NCBI GenBank assembly: GCA_021741155.1
Contig: JAIOYP010000006.1
Coordinates: 1-64,000, forward strand
DNA length: 64,000 nt
Origin: Flavobacteriales bacterium
Lineage (GTDB): Bacteria > Bacteroidota > Bacteroidia > UBA10329
Reading direction: 5' to 3'
The position numbers and the translations under genes were made by a program. Numbering within the stretch: the stretch's first letter is position 1; each line of letters starts with the position of its first letter. This document shows, piece after piece, positions 25,592-34,356 of the stretch. A model generated the notes under the pieces. That model saw only the letters and a program-made list of their open reading frames with translations, was not told where the DNA came from and did not search any database.

Positions 25592-25975
25592 TTATGCGTT
25601 ATCTTCTGATTTCTCTTCTGCTTTTGGTGCAGCCTCTTTCTTTTCAGCTTTTGGCGCGGCTCCTTTTGCAGAAATTCCTTCAATCAACAGTTCAGTCAAT
25701 GACTGTCTGTGACCGTTTTGTTTCTGGTATCCTTTTCTTCTCTTCTTCTTGAAAACGATAACCTTTCCGTCCTTAATGTGAGACACGATCGTGGCAGAAA
25801 CCGTAGCTCCGCTGACCGTTGGCGCACCAACAGATACTTTACCATTCTCCTCCAAAAGAAGAACCTTATCGAAAGTTACTTTAGAACCTTCCTTTCCTTC
25901 CAAACGGTGAGCGAACACTTTTGTGTCTTTCTCAACCTTAAACTGTTGGCCAGCTATATCAACAATTGCGTACAT
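25592..25975 (-). CDS. rplU: 50S ribosomal protein L21 with charged C-terminal tail
   Basis: Binds 23S rRNA near L20. Residues 1-103 are the normal L21 (MYAIVDIAGQQFKVEKDTK; FKKKRRKGYQKQNGHRQSLT). A further 24 residues form an Ala/Lys/Glu-rich tail (APKAEKKEAAPKAEEKSED) with an internal near-repeat. Such tails are common among Bacteroidota ribosomal proteins and probably disordered. It leads the rplU-rpmA operon, with a good promoter 40 bp upstream. Confidence 0.97.
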   Translation of the reverse strand: MYAIVDIAGQQFKVEKDTKVFAHRLEGKEGSKVTFDKVLLLEENGKVSVGAPTVSGATVSATIVSHIKDGKVIVFKKKRRKGYQKQNGHRQSLTELLIEGISAKGAAPKAEKKEAAPKAEEKSEDNA

Positions 25976-26015
25976 CTTAAAACAGAATTGTAATTAACTC
26001 CCTAAAACGGGGCTG

Positions 26016-26046
26016 CAAATTTAGAAAAAGAAGTGTTGTTCACAAC
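26016..26046 (-). promoter_or_regulatory. Promoter of rplU-rpmA
   Basis: On the minus strand GTTG (26043-26046), 19 bp, then TAAATTTG (26016-26023): a full match to the -33/-7 promoter pattern of Bacteroidota, 40 bp before the rplU ATG. Confidence 0.7.
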
Positions 26047-26167
26047 TTCCATAAATAATTATTTGTTCAACGGTTGAAATGAAGCAATCGATCTGAATAA
26101 ACTTTGCCATCAACAATCAGTTGAATCAAGCACAAACCGTTCATCTCCGATTAGTTAGAAGATTGCG

Positions 26168-27046
26168 CTATAAGCCATTATTTACGGATGGTCGGTTGAC
26201 CAAGTAAACCCCTGCAAGTATTACAAACACTCCGCTGATAGACCAAAGACTAACGGTTTCCCCATCTAAAGTACCCCAAATGATGGCGATGATGGGAACA
26301 ATGTAAGTAACCATCGATGCGAAAAGTGGTCCACCAGATTGTATTAATTTATTGAACATCACCACCGCCAATGTGGTACCTACAACAGCCAAAATAGCGA
26401 TGGAAGAAAATGAAATCAACGCATATTCGTGTTCAAATCTTGAAGTGAAATCGGTAGAGAAGAGATAAATAAGACACAATGGGCCAACCCACAAAAATGA
26501 CCCTGCCGTAATGAGGATAGAAGGCATTTTGGACAGGTATTTCCGCACAATATTTAGATTGAAGGCGTAACAGGTGCTTGCCAAAACCACTAGCAAAGCA
26601 TGAGGCTTAAATCCGTCTATTCCATCGGGCATAACGATGAGAAGAAGGGCACCAACAAATCCAATCATGAGGCCAACGACCTGCAAAAACCATGTTCGGA
26701 GGCCGAAAAACAGCAATCCGAAAATCATGGTAAGCAACGGAACGAGCGAATTGAGCATTCCCGTAAGAGAACTATCTATCTTGGTTTGGGCGGTGGCAAA
26801 AAGAAATGCTGGGATGGCACTTCCGAATAATCCAACAGAGAGAAGGATAAGCCATTCGCGCTTGGTGATTTCTTTGAAACGACCAATGAGAAAGGGCAAG
26901 GTAACTAGCCACGCCATTCCCATACGAAGGGCGGCAATCTGCGTATCAGCAAAAACAACCAAGCCCTTTTTCATCAGGATGAAGGAGCTTCCCCAAATCA
27001 TTCCAATGAAGATGAGAAGCAGCCAACTGCGGAGGGGATTTTGCAT
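26168..27046 (-). CDS. EamA/DMT-superfamily transporter
   Basis: Inner-membrane transporter with ten predicted helices in two EamA repeats of five; the 292 residues start at the ATG 27044-27046 (MQNPLRSWLLLIFIGMIWGS). WGSSFILMKKGL near residue 20 and the repeat-2 stretch SSIAILAVVGTTLAVVMFNK are typical. The frame is open for a further 103 codons upstream, but that part overlaps the divergent metal-binding gene and lacks family character. DMT members export metabolites or amino acids; the substrate is unknown. Confidence 0.85.
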   Translation of the reverse strand: MQNPLRSWLLLIFIGMIWGSSFILMKKGLVVFADTQIAALRMGMAWLVTLPFLIGRFKEITKREWLILLSVGLFGSAIPAFLFATAQTKIDSSLTGMLNSLVPLLTMIFGLLFFGLRTWFLQVVGLMIGFVGALLLIVMPDGIDGFKPHALLVVLASTCYAFNLNIVRKYLSKMPSILITAGSFLWVGPLCLIYLFSTDFTSRFEHEYALISFSSIAILAVVGTTLAVVMFNKLIQSGGPLFASMVTYIVPIIAIIWGTLDGETVSLWSISGVFVILAGVYLVNRPSVNNGL

Positions 27047-27170
27047 GGCGCAAAGAAACGGGTTGCGATGATGGGTTTGACGGAACGAACCTTTATTGAT
27101 GGGATGTGTTTGTGAACTGACGGCCACGATGCATTCAACCAGCGAACATGTTTTACATTTGCCCCTCGAA

Positions 27171-27389
27171 ATGAGCGAGAAAACCACCATAATAGTAGAA
27201 GGAATGAGCTGCGGCCACTGCTCGAATGCGGTGAAGAACCTGATTGAAGAGGTTGAGGGGGTTGAGTCGACAGAGGTGAATTTGGGGGCGAAAGAGGCGA
27301 ATGTATTGTTCGACCCAAACGCGACTACTACACAAGCAATAATCGATAATATCAATAGTTCAGAAACGTATAAAGCAACAGAGAAATGA
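27171..27389 (+). CDS. Heavy-metal-associated (HMA) domain protein, CopZ-like
   Basis: Small cytoplasmic metal-binding protein, 72 residues from the ATG at 27171. The signature GMSCGHC (Cys14, Cys17) and the ferredoxin-like beta-alpha-beta pattern (TTIIVEG, VKNLIEEVEGVES, ANVLFDP) are those of copper chaperones and metal ATPase N-domains. Its stop overlaps the start of the next gene by 4 bp, so the two metal-domain proteins are made together. No metal ATPase is adjacent. Copper is the most likely ligand, but zinc or mercury cannot be ruled out. Confidence 0.88.
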   Translation: MSEKTTIIVEGMSCGHCSNAVKNLIEEVEGVESTEVNLGAKEANVLFDPNATTTQAIIDNINSSETYKATEK

Positions 27390-27823
27390 AAACGAGAATC
27401 CTATCTATCGCCATTATGGCATCAGCAGCATTATTTATTGGCTGCGGACAAACATCAACAGAAACTGCATCGGAAGAAGTGACGATGATGCGTATTGATG
27501 AAATGAAAACTCCAGTTACACTAGCAGTAAAAATTGAAGGCATGAGCTGCCCTGCTGGTTGTGCAGGTCCAATTGCGAAAGAGTGTGGAAAACTGTCCGG
27601 CATGGGCAAGAGTGAAGTGAATTTTGAGGAGGGAATGGGCTATTTCACGTTTGACGCGAGCCTTCTTTCGCAGGAAGACATTTTAAAGTGTATCTCTAAC
27701 ACAAACGGTGGCGGTATTTACACAGGAACTGTTGTGGAAGATGACGCTGCGGTTGAAACGGATGAAGCCACAACTGAGGAAGCGCTTCATGAAGTGAAAC
27801 ACGAGGACGAAGCTCACAGCTAG
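27386..27823 (+). CDS. Lipoprotein with HMA-like domain (CPAGC variant)
   Basis: Envelope-anchored metal-domain protein, 145 residues. The lipobox ends at Cys20 (LFIGC). Residues 45-110 form an HMA-like domain in which the usual CxxC loop is MSCPAGC (Cys55, Cys59), a longer CxxxC spacing, with a further Cys67. The C-terminal 30 residues are strongly acidic (TDEATTEEALHEV). The CxxxC loop could still bind metal but would differ from classical chaperones. Translationally coupled to the cytosolic HMA protein upstream; together they may hand a metal across compartments or report on it (inferred). Confidence 0.78.
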   Translation: MKTRILSIAIMASAALFIGCGQTSTETASEEVTMMRIDEMKTPVTLAVKIEGMSCPAGCAGPIAKECGKLSGMGKSEVNFEEGMGYFTFDASLLSQEDILKCISNTNGGGIYTGTVVEDDAAVETDEATTEEALHEVKHEDEAHS

Positions 27824-27850
27824 TCTGGGGAAACGAAAAAGGATAAAAGG

Positions 27851-27879
27851 AAAAAGGTCGCTTCTCAGCGACCTTTTTT
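27851..27879 (+). terminator. Intrinsic terminator after the HMA pair
   Basis: AAAAAGGTCGC/GCGACCTTTTTT with loop TTCTCA: a strong stem extended by A-T pairs and a six-T tract, 28 bp after the stop at 27823. Confidence 0.85.
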
Positions 27880-27905
27880 GTTGCCAAAAAAATATCGAGT
27901 AACTG

Positions 27906-27936
27906 TTGACAATGTTTAACGGGTGAATTACATTTA
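27906..27936 (+). promoter_or_regulatory. Promoter of the 637-residue T9SS protein gene
   Basis: TTG (27906-27908), 20 bp, TACATTTA (27929-27936), one base off the TAnnTTTG consensus, 25 bp before the ATG at 27962. Confidence 0.45.
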
Positions 27937-27961
27937 TATCGTTCAATCCTAAAACATAGCC

Positions 27962-29875
27962 ATGAAACATTTTTCCTCCCTCCTCTTTCTTCTCGGATTT
28001 TATGGAATTACGCAGGCGCAGCACGCCAAAGTCACTACGAATGTTGCTGGTCAAGAACCAGAAACAAGCAGGTTTGTAAAATCTCAAGAGTTTTCTCAGC
28101 CATGCCTTGGTTCGCGAAGCATGGCAGATGTAACCAATCCGTGGATGCGAACCGTTACCTCTGGAAAAAGAATCCATGGCGCACCAAACAAAAGCGCGTT
28201 GGAACTGAGAAAGGCCGAAAAAACGCGGCTGAAGTTTGAAAACGCTAGCCGCGAGGCAAGCCCCGAAGTGAACAACCCATTGGCCACCACTCCAACCTTG
28301 GGAACCAATTTTCTAGGTAACGAATTGTTTGGCGGAACACCTTCCGATAATTCGATGGCTATCTCAAACGGTGGCATCATTGTAAGTGCCGACAACGCCA
28401 CCATGGAGGTGTATGATGGTGGAGCGCAGAATCCGTATCTCTTCACCCTTACAGGACATTCTGATTTTTTCAGCTTTTTGAATCCTGCCCCAACAGGAAA
28501 CATTTACGACCCGAAAGTGCTGTACGATTCTGGTTCAGACAGATTCATCTACATGATTTTGCACGGAACATCATCACAGCAAAGCGAATTGCTCATTTGC
28601 TTCTCGCAAACAAACAATCCTGCCACTGGAAATTGGTGGGTTTATCGCATTCAGGCCAATCAGGGGCATCCAGGTTCGTGGTTCGATTATCCAAACATCG
28701 GTGTGAGCAACAACGAACTATACATTTCGGGAAACATGTTTACCGATGCCGGGCAGAATTCTGGAAACATCGTTTTTCAGATTGAGAAAAACGCGTGCTA
28801 CAGTGGTCAAAACATCAATTATCAATATTGGTCTGATGTGCAGCATGAGAATGAGCCAGCCTTTACCATGGTGCCACTTAGCTTCGGCCAGCAAGGAAAC
28901 TACGGCCCGGGCATTTACTTGGTAGCCAACGAAACCTCTAATCCATCGGATAGGATTTTCCTTTTTGACCTTACAAACGATATGTCTTCGAACAACGAAA
29001 CGATAAACACCTATTCTGTGAACACAACTGCTTTCGATGTGGGTGGCGATGCTGCCCAAAGCGGAAGCAGTGTCCTTTTGGATGTGGGCGACAATCGCAT
29101 TCAGAACGGGTTCTACCTGAACGGATACATACACATGGTGTTTACCAGCGACATTGGGCAAGGCTGGAATGGCATCAATTACAACCGAATTAACCTGAAC
29201 AGTCTAAGTGTTTCGCGAAGCACCTACGGATTGGTGGGCAGCTACGATTATTGCTACCCAGCTGTAGCTTCTTCTGGCACATCGGTCAACGACCAATCGG
29301 TCATCATTGCATTTGTGCGTTCTGGGCAGGATATTTTTCCTGAATTCCGAGCAGTGAATTGCGACCACAGCATGCAATGGAGCAACTCGGTACAAATTAA
29401 AGCGGGCGAGGATGATGTGAATATTGGCGGCCAAAGCCCTGATAGATGGGGAGATTATACAGGAATTAGCCGCAGAAATGGCGTCAACCGCACCGTGTGG
29501 GCAGCAGGATGCTACGGTCAAAGCGGCAATAACTGGAACGTAAACAACGGCTGGAATGCGTGGATTGCCGAGCTAACCGATGGCGGACAACCTCAAGCCA
29601 TTACCGAGGCAAATGACAAAACTGCCTTGCGCGTTTATCCAAACCCAACCGTTGAACGCTTTTCTGTTGAGTTTGAAATGCTGGAGCGCATGGACATCAA
29701 CGTAAGTATTTACGACATGAAAGGAACGCTGGTAAAGGTTTTGCTAGAGGATAACCTGAAGCCGGGAATGAAAACACTTCACTTTAACCGCAACGCTCTC
29801 AGCAGCGGAACCTACATCATCAACGTGACATCAAACCAAAAAACATTGGCACATGAAAAGCTTATTATTAATTAG
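27962..29875 (+). CDS. Large secreted protein with T9SS sorting domain
   Basis: Surface or secreted protein of unknown activity, 637 residues. Signal peptide to about residue 19 (FYGITQAQ). The central part (about 110-540) is rich in Asn, Gly and aromatic residues with blade-like strands (NIYDPKVLYDSGSDRFIYMI; NWWVYRIQANQGHPGSWFDY), suggestive of a beta-propeller. The type A sorting domain starts near 557 (RVYPNPTVERFSVEF) and ends KTLAHEKLIIN. Secretion across the outer membrane by T9SS follows from this domain. The last 23 bp overlap the next lipoprotein gene. Confidence 0.85.
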   Translation: MKHFSSLLFLLGFYGITQAQHAKVTTNVAGQEPETSRFVKSQEFSQPCLGSRSMADVTNPWMRTVTSGKRIHGAPNKSALELRKAEKTRLKFENASREASPEVNNPLATTPTLGTNFLGNELFGGTPSDNSMAISNGGIIVSADNATMEVYDGGAQNPYLFTLTGHSDFFSFLNPAPTGNIYDPKVLYDSGSDRFIYMILHGTSSQQSELLICFSQTNNPATGNWWVYRIQANQGHPGSWFDYPNIGVSNNELYISGNMFTDAGQNSGNIVFQIEKNACYSGQNINYQYWSDVQHENEPAFTMVPLSFGQQGNYGPGIYLVANETSNPSDRIFLFDLTNDMSSNNETINTYSVNTTAFDVGGDAAQSGSSVLLDVGDNRIQNGFYLNGYIHMVFTSDIGQGWNGINYNRINLNSLSVSRSTYGLVGSYDYCYPAVASSGTSVNDQSVIIAFVRSGQDIFPEFRAVNCDHSMQWSNSVQIKAGEDDVNIGGQSPDRWGDYTGISRRNGVNRTVWAAGCYGQSGNNWNVNNGWNAWIAELTDGGQPQAITEANDKTALRVYPNPTVERFSVEFEMLERMDINVSIYDMKGTLVKVLLEDNLKPGMKTLHFNRNALSSGTYIINVTSNQKTLAHEKLIIN

Positions 29876-30182
29876 TCTATCGGTTCTGCTCTCGGTTTGC
29901 AACAGCAAAACCGATTCGTCTGCAACGGAAGAAGCGGAAGGTGTGCCTGCTCCAACGGAGGTGAATGCATCCAACGTAACAGAAGAGAATGCGATTATTT
30001 CTACCGAAGAACCTGTCATTGACCAAGCGGTTGATGCGGCCGAATCGAAACCCGCTTCTACCAAGCCGAAGTACGAAGGCAAAATGCCCGATACTACCGT
30101 GAAGAAGATTATTGAGCATGGCGCGCCTGATAAGGCACACAACGATTCGGTGAAGGCGGCTAAGACGAAGGGGAAGTTTTAG
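29853..30182 (+). CDS. Small acidic/Ala-rich lipoprotein
   Basis: Not recognised; 109 residues. A lipoprotein signal ends in LLSVC (Cys16). The mature part has low complexity, Thr/Glu/Ala-rich (SSATEEAEGVPAPTEVNAS) and then basic near the end (KAAKTKGKF), probably disordered. The ATG lies within the final codons of the T9SS gene in another frame, so it depends on that transcript. Function unknown. Confidence 0.6.
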   Translation: MKSLLLISLSVLLSVCNSKTDSSATEEAEGVPAPTEVNASNVTEENAIISTEEPVIDQAVDAAESKPASTKPKYEGKMPDTTVKKIIEHGAPDKAHNDSVKAAKTKGKF

Positions 30183-30214
30183 TTACTAGTTGATTAGGAA
30201 ATTAGTTGACTAGT

Positions 30215-31099
30215 TTATTGGTGCTTCACCAACTTAGCAGTTGAAATTCCATTCTCCGTCTCAATCGAGATGAGGTAAATGCCGTTGGGTTGAGAGGTGA
30301 GGTCTAATTCTGAAGTGCCATTAAGCTGGCCCTGGGTGATGATTCTTCCGAACAAATCGTAAACTCGGTAGCTTGATGCTTGGGATGTCTCTATTCTGAA
30401 AATGCCTGATGATGGGTTGGGATAAAGGGAAAATTCAGGTGGAGATACGTCTTGAGAATCAAGATATCCACATGAACTCGTACCTGGCAACACTGGCGCT
30501 CCATTTTCCCAGTAACACCTTATGGAAGATGAGTTTTCAAACTGATACAAGGATTCAAACAAACCATGCTGATGCCCAATGCCTTCTATTATCCAAACTG
30601 GTGAACCCCAGTCTTGAGAAACCCATTGCCGTACCCTGCTGCGAGTACCAATCTGAATCTCATCAATAGAATCAACCACAAATTCTTCTGTTTGAAACCT
30701 TAAGGTATCCCCAATTTCCAAGCTAAAATCATACAACACTTCCTCTCCTCCTTGCCATCCCTTATAATAAACCCCATCCTCAGCTCGTAAATAAGCTCTA
30801 ACTCCTTGTATTGGTTGAGGAGGCCAAACAGTACAAGACTGCTGTGTTTCAGGATTATCGGTGAATTGCGAATAGTGAGTTCCAGTATACGATATAGGGA
30901 AATAGGTATGTCCATTGAACGCTACTTCTGGCTCGACCTTATAGTTGTACTGTTCGCCAATCCAACAACCCTCCCCAGTCAACCAACCGTTATCAACGAA
31001 CCACTGTATATCTAGTTCCGCTGGAAACGGAGCCCAATTCTGTGCAGATGCAGAACAAATTGAAGCCAAAAGGAGAAGAAGGGAGGTTAGCCGTTTCAT
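30215..31099 (-). CDS. T9SS-sorted secreted protein, tandem paralogue 3
   Basis: Third gene of a head-to-tail array; 294 residues. Signal peptide MKRLTSLLLLLASICSASAQ followed by NWAPFP, shared by the array. The middle (about 30-215) is divergent, with repeated aromatic strands and an IEGIGHQHGLF motif that recurs in the array as VEGVGSNKGTF-like sequences. Type A sorting domain from FSLYPNPSSGIFRIET to the end (STAKLVKHQ). Overlaps its upstream neighbour by 4 bp. Ligand or activity unknown. Confidence 0.82.
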   Translation of the reverse strand: MKRLTSLLLLLASICSASAQNWAPFPAELDIQWFVDNGWLTGEGCWIGEQYNYKVEPEVAFNGHTYFPISYTGTHYSQFTDNPETQQSCTVWPPQPIQGVRAYLRAEDGVYYKGWQGGEEVLYDFSLEIGDTLRFQTEEFVVDSIDEIQIGTRSRVRQWVSQDWGSPVWIIEGIGHQHGLFESLYQFENSSSIRCYWENGAPVLPGTSSCGYLDSQDVSPPEFSLYPNPSSGIFRIETSQASSYRVYDLFGRIITQGQLNGTSELDLTSQPNGIYLISIETENGISTAKLVKHQ

Positions 31100-32200
31100 T
31101 GCTTTACCAGTTTAGAAGTTGAAATTCCGTTCTCATTCTCAACCGAGATAAGGTAAATGCCGTTGGGTTGAGATGTGATGTCTAGTTCTGAAGTGCCATT
31201 GAGATGGCCTTGGGTGATGATTCTTCCGAACAAATCGTAAACCCGATAGCTTGATGCTTGGGAAGTTTCCATTCTGAAAATGCCTGATGATGGGTTGGGG
31301 GAAATCATTGCTTCTTTTCCTAATCCAAATTGCTCAACATCGGTTATGGAACACGCAAACACATCTTCATCATTGACTAATACAGGCTGGCCAAACTCTC
31401 GATAGCATACACTTATGTTCTGTTGTGAATGAGACAGCCCTTCATGCAGCATAGTTCCATGATTGCTACCGACCGCTTCAATCAGCCAAACACCGGCCAC
31501 ACCATTAGGGCCATTGGATATCCATTGTCGAACACAATTGTGTCCATTTATATTTACCTGATCAACCGAATCAATCACATACCAAAGGCCCGGAACAGTA
31601 TCTCCTACAACTTGGTTAAAATCAGCATACACGGTTTCCGGACTAGAACCTGACTTTCGATAGTAGATACCCCCTTCTGTTCGTAGCAATGTTGGTTGAA
31701 CAAATGAAACGGGCTCCATCGTAAACAGGCATCCATAATTTCCAGTTCGATTAGTCATGCCTGAAACCGAAAACCGTAAATACGAATGACCACCAGCCTC
31801 AACAGTATCAGCTACACTATAACTATACTCTTCCTGAACGGTGCATTGGTAATGACCTCCAGAGGGATACATTCCTGATACTGGATATTGCCTATGCACC
31901 CTCCACTCCGAAGTCTCATCCAACGGAAACGGAGCCCAATTCTGTGCAGATGCAGAACCAATTGAAGCCAAAAAGAGAAGAAGGGTGGTTAGCCGTTTCA
32001 TTGCTTTACCAATTTAGAAGTTGAAATTCCATTCTCATTCTCAACCGAGATAAGGTAAATGCCGTTGGGTTGAGATGTGAGGTCTAGTTGTAAAGTGCCA
32101 TTGAGTTGGCCTTGGGTGATGATTCTTCCGAACAAATCGTAAACACGATAGCTTGATGTTTGGGAAGTTTCCATTCTGTAAATGCCTGATGATGGGTTGG
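30222..32200 (-). repeat. Three near-identical 200-bp sorting-domain segments
   Basis: Copies at about 30222-30420, 31101-31300 and 32003-32200 encode the T9SS domains and differ at only a few positions, far less than the gene bodies between them. Shorter shared stretches also cover the signal-peptide ends. This pattern fits recent duplication plus gene conversion. Confidence 0.75.
31096..32001 (-). CDS. T9SS-sorted secreted protein, tandem paralogue 2
   Basis: Middle gene of the array; 301 residues. Signal peptide near-identical to its neighbour (MKRLTTLLLFLASIGSASAQ) and then NWAPFPLDETSEWRVHRQYP. The body (about 40-220) carries IEAVGSNHGTMLHEG and several Cys. The sorting domain (about 232-301, ISPNPSSGIFRMETSQ to STSKLVKQ) is almost identical to those of the other two genes at both protein and DNA level. 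The 4-bp overlaps at both ends indicate one transcript. Confidence 0.82.
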   Translation of the reverse strand: MKRLTTLLLFLASIGSASAQNWAPFPLDETSEWRVHRQYPVSGMYPSGGHYQCTVQEEYSYSVADTVEAGGHSYLRFSVSGMTNRTGNYGCLFTMEPVSFVQPTLLRTEGGIYYRKSGSSPETVYADFNQVVGDTVPGLWYVIDSVDQVNINGHNCVRQWISNGPNGVAGVWLIEAVGSNHGTMLHEGLSHSQQNISVCYREFGQPVLVNDEDVFACSITDVEQFGLGKEAMISPNPSSGIFRMETSQASSYRVYDLFGRIITQGHLNGTSELDITSQPNGIYLISVENENGISTSKLVKQ

Positions 32201-32879
32201 GGGAAATCGCAATACTTTGCTTTTCACCGAAATACTCAACATCAGTAATTGAACAAATCTCCATGTCTACATTTTCGACATAAGCAGGCACACCGAATTC
32301 ACGATAACACATGTCTAAGTTTTGTAATCCTCCGAAAATATCATGAAGGAACGTCCCTTTATTACTTCCGACTCCCTCAATAAACCAGCACTGTGTTTCT
32401 CGTTCAAATAGTTGACGCCTACACTCACGACCGTTAATGTTTACAACGTCTATCGAATCTATTATTGATAAAGAATTTGGTATTGTATCACCAACTACCT
32501 GATTAAAATCTGCAACCACTTTCTCTGTATTTGTGCCGTTTTTCACATAATAAATCCCGTCCTCAGTTCTTAAGTAACTCCAAGAATCAAAAGACACGAA
32601 TTGCCAAGGACTTGCGCAACTATAAGCACCGCTGACCTTTCTCATTCCTCTTGCGGAAAATTCCAAATATGAAACCCCGTCAATAAGAATTGTATCATTC
32701 AAAGAAAAATCGTACTCCTCAATTACTGTGCATTGCCAACCAGTTACATCCATGTTAATGGGATAACTCCGATGCACCCTCCACTCCGAAGTCGCATCCA
32801 ACGGAAACGATGCCCAGTTCTGCGCATTTGCAGAAATAATTGAAGCCAAAAGGAGTAGAATGACGAAAAGCCTTTTCAT
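31998..32879 (-). CDS. T9SS-sorted secreted protein, tandem paralogue 1
   Basis: First gene of the array, 293 residues from the ATG at 32877-32879 (MKRLFVILLLLASIISANAQ, cut before NWASFP). An in-frame upstream extension would put 18 residues before the signal peptide and is unlikely. The body contains IEGVGSNKGTFLHDIFGG and a CxxxxYDFS-type strand; the sorting domain matches its neighbours. A promoter-like TTTG-N18-TACCTTAA lies just upstream. A more distant relative, with ENGTWTVDF and IEGIGGDNGPF, is the gene at 43344-44240. Confidence 0.82.
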   Translation of the reverse strand: MKRLFVILLLLASIISANAQNWASFPLDATSEWRVHRSYPINMDVTGWQCTVIEEYDFSLNDTILIDGVSYLEFSARGMRKVSGAYSCASPWQFVSFDSWSYLRTEDGIYYVKNGTNTEKVVADFNQVVGDTIPNSLSIIDSIDVVNINGRECRRQLFERETQCWFIEGVGSNKGTFLHDIFGGLQNLDMCYREFGVPAYVENVDMEICSITDVEYFGEKQSIAISPNPSSGIYRMETSQTSSYRVYDLFGRIITQGQLNGTLQLDLTSQPNGIYLISVENENGISTSKLVKQ

Positions 32880-32883
32880 GGTG

Positions 32884-32913
32884 TTAAGGTAGCTGATTCT
32901 TTCGTCTGGCAAA
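32884..32913 (-). promoter_or_regulatory. Promoter candidate of the T9SS array
   Basis: On the minus strand TTTG (32910-32913), 18 bp, TACCTTAA (32884-32891), which is close to TAnnTTTG. It ends 4 bp before the ATG. The rest of 32914-33110 shows nothing recognisable. Confidence 0.3.
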
Positions 32914-33110
32914 CTCCAGAAAGAGCAAAACACGAGAATTTCTGCTGATAGGTCTTAGAAAATCACTTACACAACTATGCTTTACGGGGAGTGTTCTCTG
33001 ACTTCAATTCATCATATCTGGTCGGCAAAAGACTCTATTAATCTTAGTCGTAAGCCTTATAAACTACGTTTCTCTCCGTGGCTCTAAGATAAGAACCATG
33101 CAACGAATCT

Positions 33111-33135
33111 AAAAAAGAGACCGCCTCTTTTTTTT
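33111..33135 (-). terminator. Intrinsic terminator after hom
   Basis: AAAAAAGAG/CTCTTTTTT with a 5-nt loop, 10 bp past the hom stop; T run on both strands, so it may work in both directions. Confidence 0.55.
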
Positions 33136-33142
33136 GTTCCTA

Positions 33143-34339
33143 CTAATCTGGCATCACGCATACAAACAGTTCATTCGCTCTATCGTTATAGACGTTGAAT
33201 AGCGAATTGAATTTCACATTTGCCACCACGTAGTTCAGGTTTGCCGAACGATATTCTTCTTCAATTGAAGTGATGTCAAGTTTTTTGAGGTCTTCGCGAT
33301 TATTGAAACGGATGTAGAGTTTCAATTCAAAGTCCTTGTCCAACTTTAGCTTCGGACGACCATTGCTTCGCGATTTATCCAGCTTCTTGTAAGCGTATTT
33401 GTAGTCGTAGGTGAGTGCGGAAATATCTGAAAGTACCGCGCTTCCTGTAGGATAGGACCCCGCTCCTTTTCCAGCCAACGTTTGCCGATCGGAGTATGCA
33501 CCTTCCACCTCAACCGCATTGTATTCGTAGTTGATGTTGTAGAGTGCTGTTCCTTGGTCCACAAATCGTGGTAGGACATACACCTGCACCGTATCGCCAA
33601 TCTTAGACGCTTTGGCCACCAATTTGATTCGCTTGTTTCGCTGTTTGGCAAATTGAATGTCGTCAAACGTGACGTTATTGATGCCGAGGTTCAGAATCTG
33701 ATCTGGCTTCAGAATCACGCCAAATGCATGGATGGTTAGAAGGCATATTTTGAATTTGCTATCAAAACCACCTACATCCAACCAAGGGTCGCTTTCTGCA
33801 AAACCTTTGTCTTGGGCCGCTTGCAACGCATCAGCGTAGCTCATCTTATCAAACTCCATCAACGTAGTGATGTAATTGGAAGAGCCGTTCAGAATCCCTT
33901 CCACGTGATCAAGCAATTCATTGTCGTAATACTCCTCTAAGTTTCGAATAATGGGAATGCTTCCGCCAGCAGATCCTTCGTAAAGCAACGCCACGTTGTG
34001 CTCCTTTTGTAAGGCGTACAGCGTTTCGAAATTCTCCGCCAGCATCTTCTTGTTGGCCGTTACCACATTCACGCCATTGCGCATGGCTTCGCTCACAATC
34101 TTGAATGCTTCATCTGCATCATCAATTAGCTCTACCACCACATCCAAATTATCGCGAGAAAGAATATCCGCCTTGTCGAATGTGAAATAGCTGCTGTCAA
34201 TCTTCCGCTTTTTGCTGCGGTCTTTTACACAGATTTTCTCCACGCTAGCCTCCAGTACCTGCGAGTGATTGAGTACATCGTAAAGCCCTTGCCCCACACA
34301 TCCAAAGCCAAAAAGGCCGAGTTTTATTTGTTTATCCAT
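33143..34339 (-). CDS. hom: Homoserine dehydrogenase
   Basis: NAD(P)-dependent reduction of aspartate semialdehyde to homoserine, feeding threonine and, through metX here, methionine. The nucleotide-binding motif LGLFGFGCVGQGLYDVL and the catalytic signature EGSAGGSIPIIRNLEEYYDN, followed by GILNGSSNYI, are intact. The ATG at 34337-34339 (MDKQIKLGLFGF) gives 398 residues; the open frame continues 26 codons upstream through a palindromic repeat and is not coding. No kinase or clear ACT domain is fused. It ends the metX-sulfite reductase-cobA-cysG-cysH-hom run and is followed by a terminator. Confidence 0.93.
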   Translation of the reverse strand: MDKQIKLGLFGFGCVGQGLYDVLNHSQVLEASVEKICVKDRSKKRKIDSSYFTFDKADILSRDNLDVVVELIDDADEAFKIVSEAMRNGVNVVTANKKMLAENFETLYALQKEHNVALLYEGSAGGSIPIIRNLEEYYDNELLDHVEGILNGSSNYITTLMEFDKMSYADALQAAQDKGFAESDPWLDVGGFDSKFKICLLTIHAFGVILKPDQILNLGINNVTFDDIQFAKQRNKRIKLVAKASKIGDTVQVYVLPRFVDQGTALYNINYEYNAVEVEGAYSDRQTLAGKGAGSYPTGSAVLSDISALTYDYKYAYKKLDKSRSNGRPKLKLDKDFELKLYIRFNNREDLKKLDITSIEEEYRSANLNYVVANVKFNSLFNVYNDRANELFVCVMPD

Positions 34340-34356
34340 AGTTAGTAGTCCGTTTG

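Noticed and set aside
27047-27355. N-terminal 103-residue extension of the EamA transporter
   Set aside because: It is antisense to the HMA-domain gene and lacks membrane-repeat character; the ATG at 27044-27046 gives the normal ten-helix protein.
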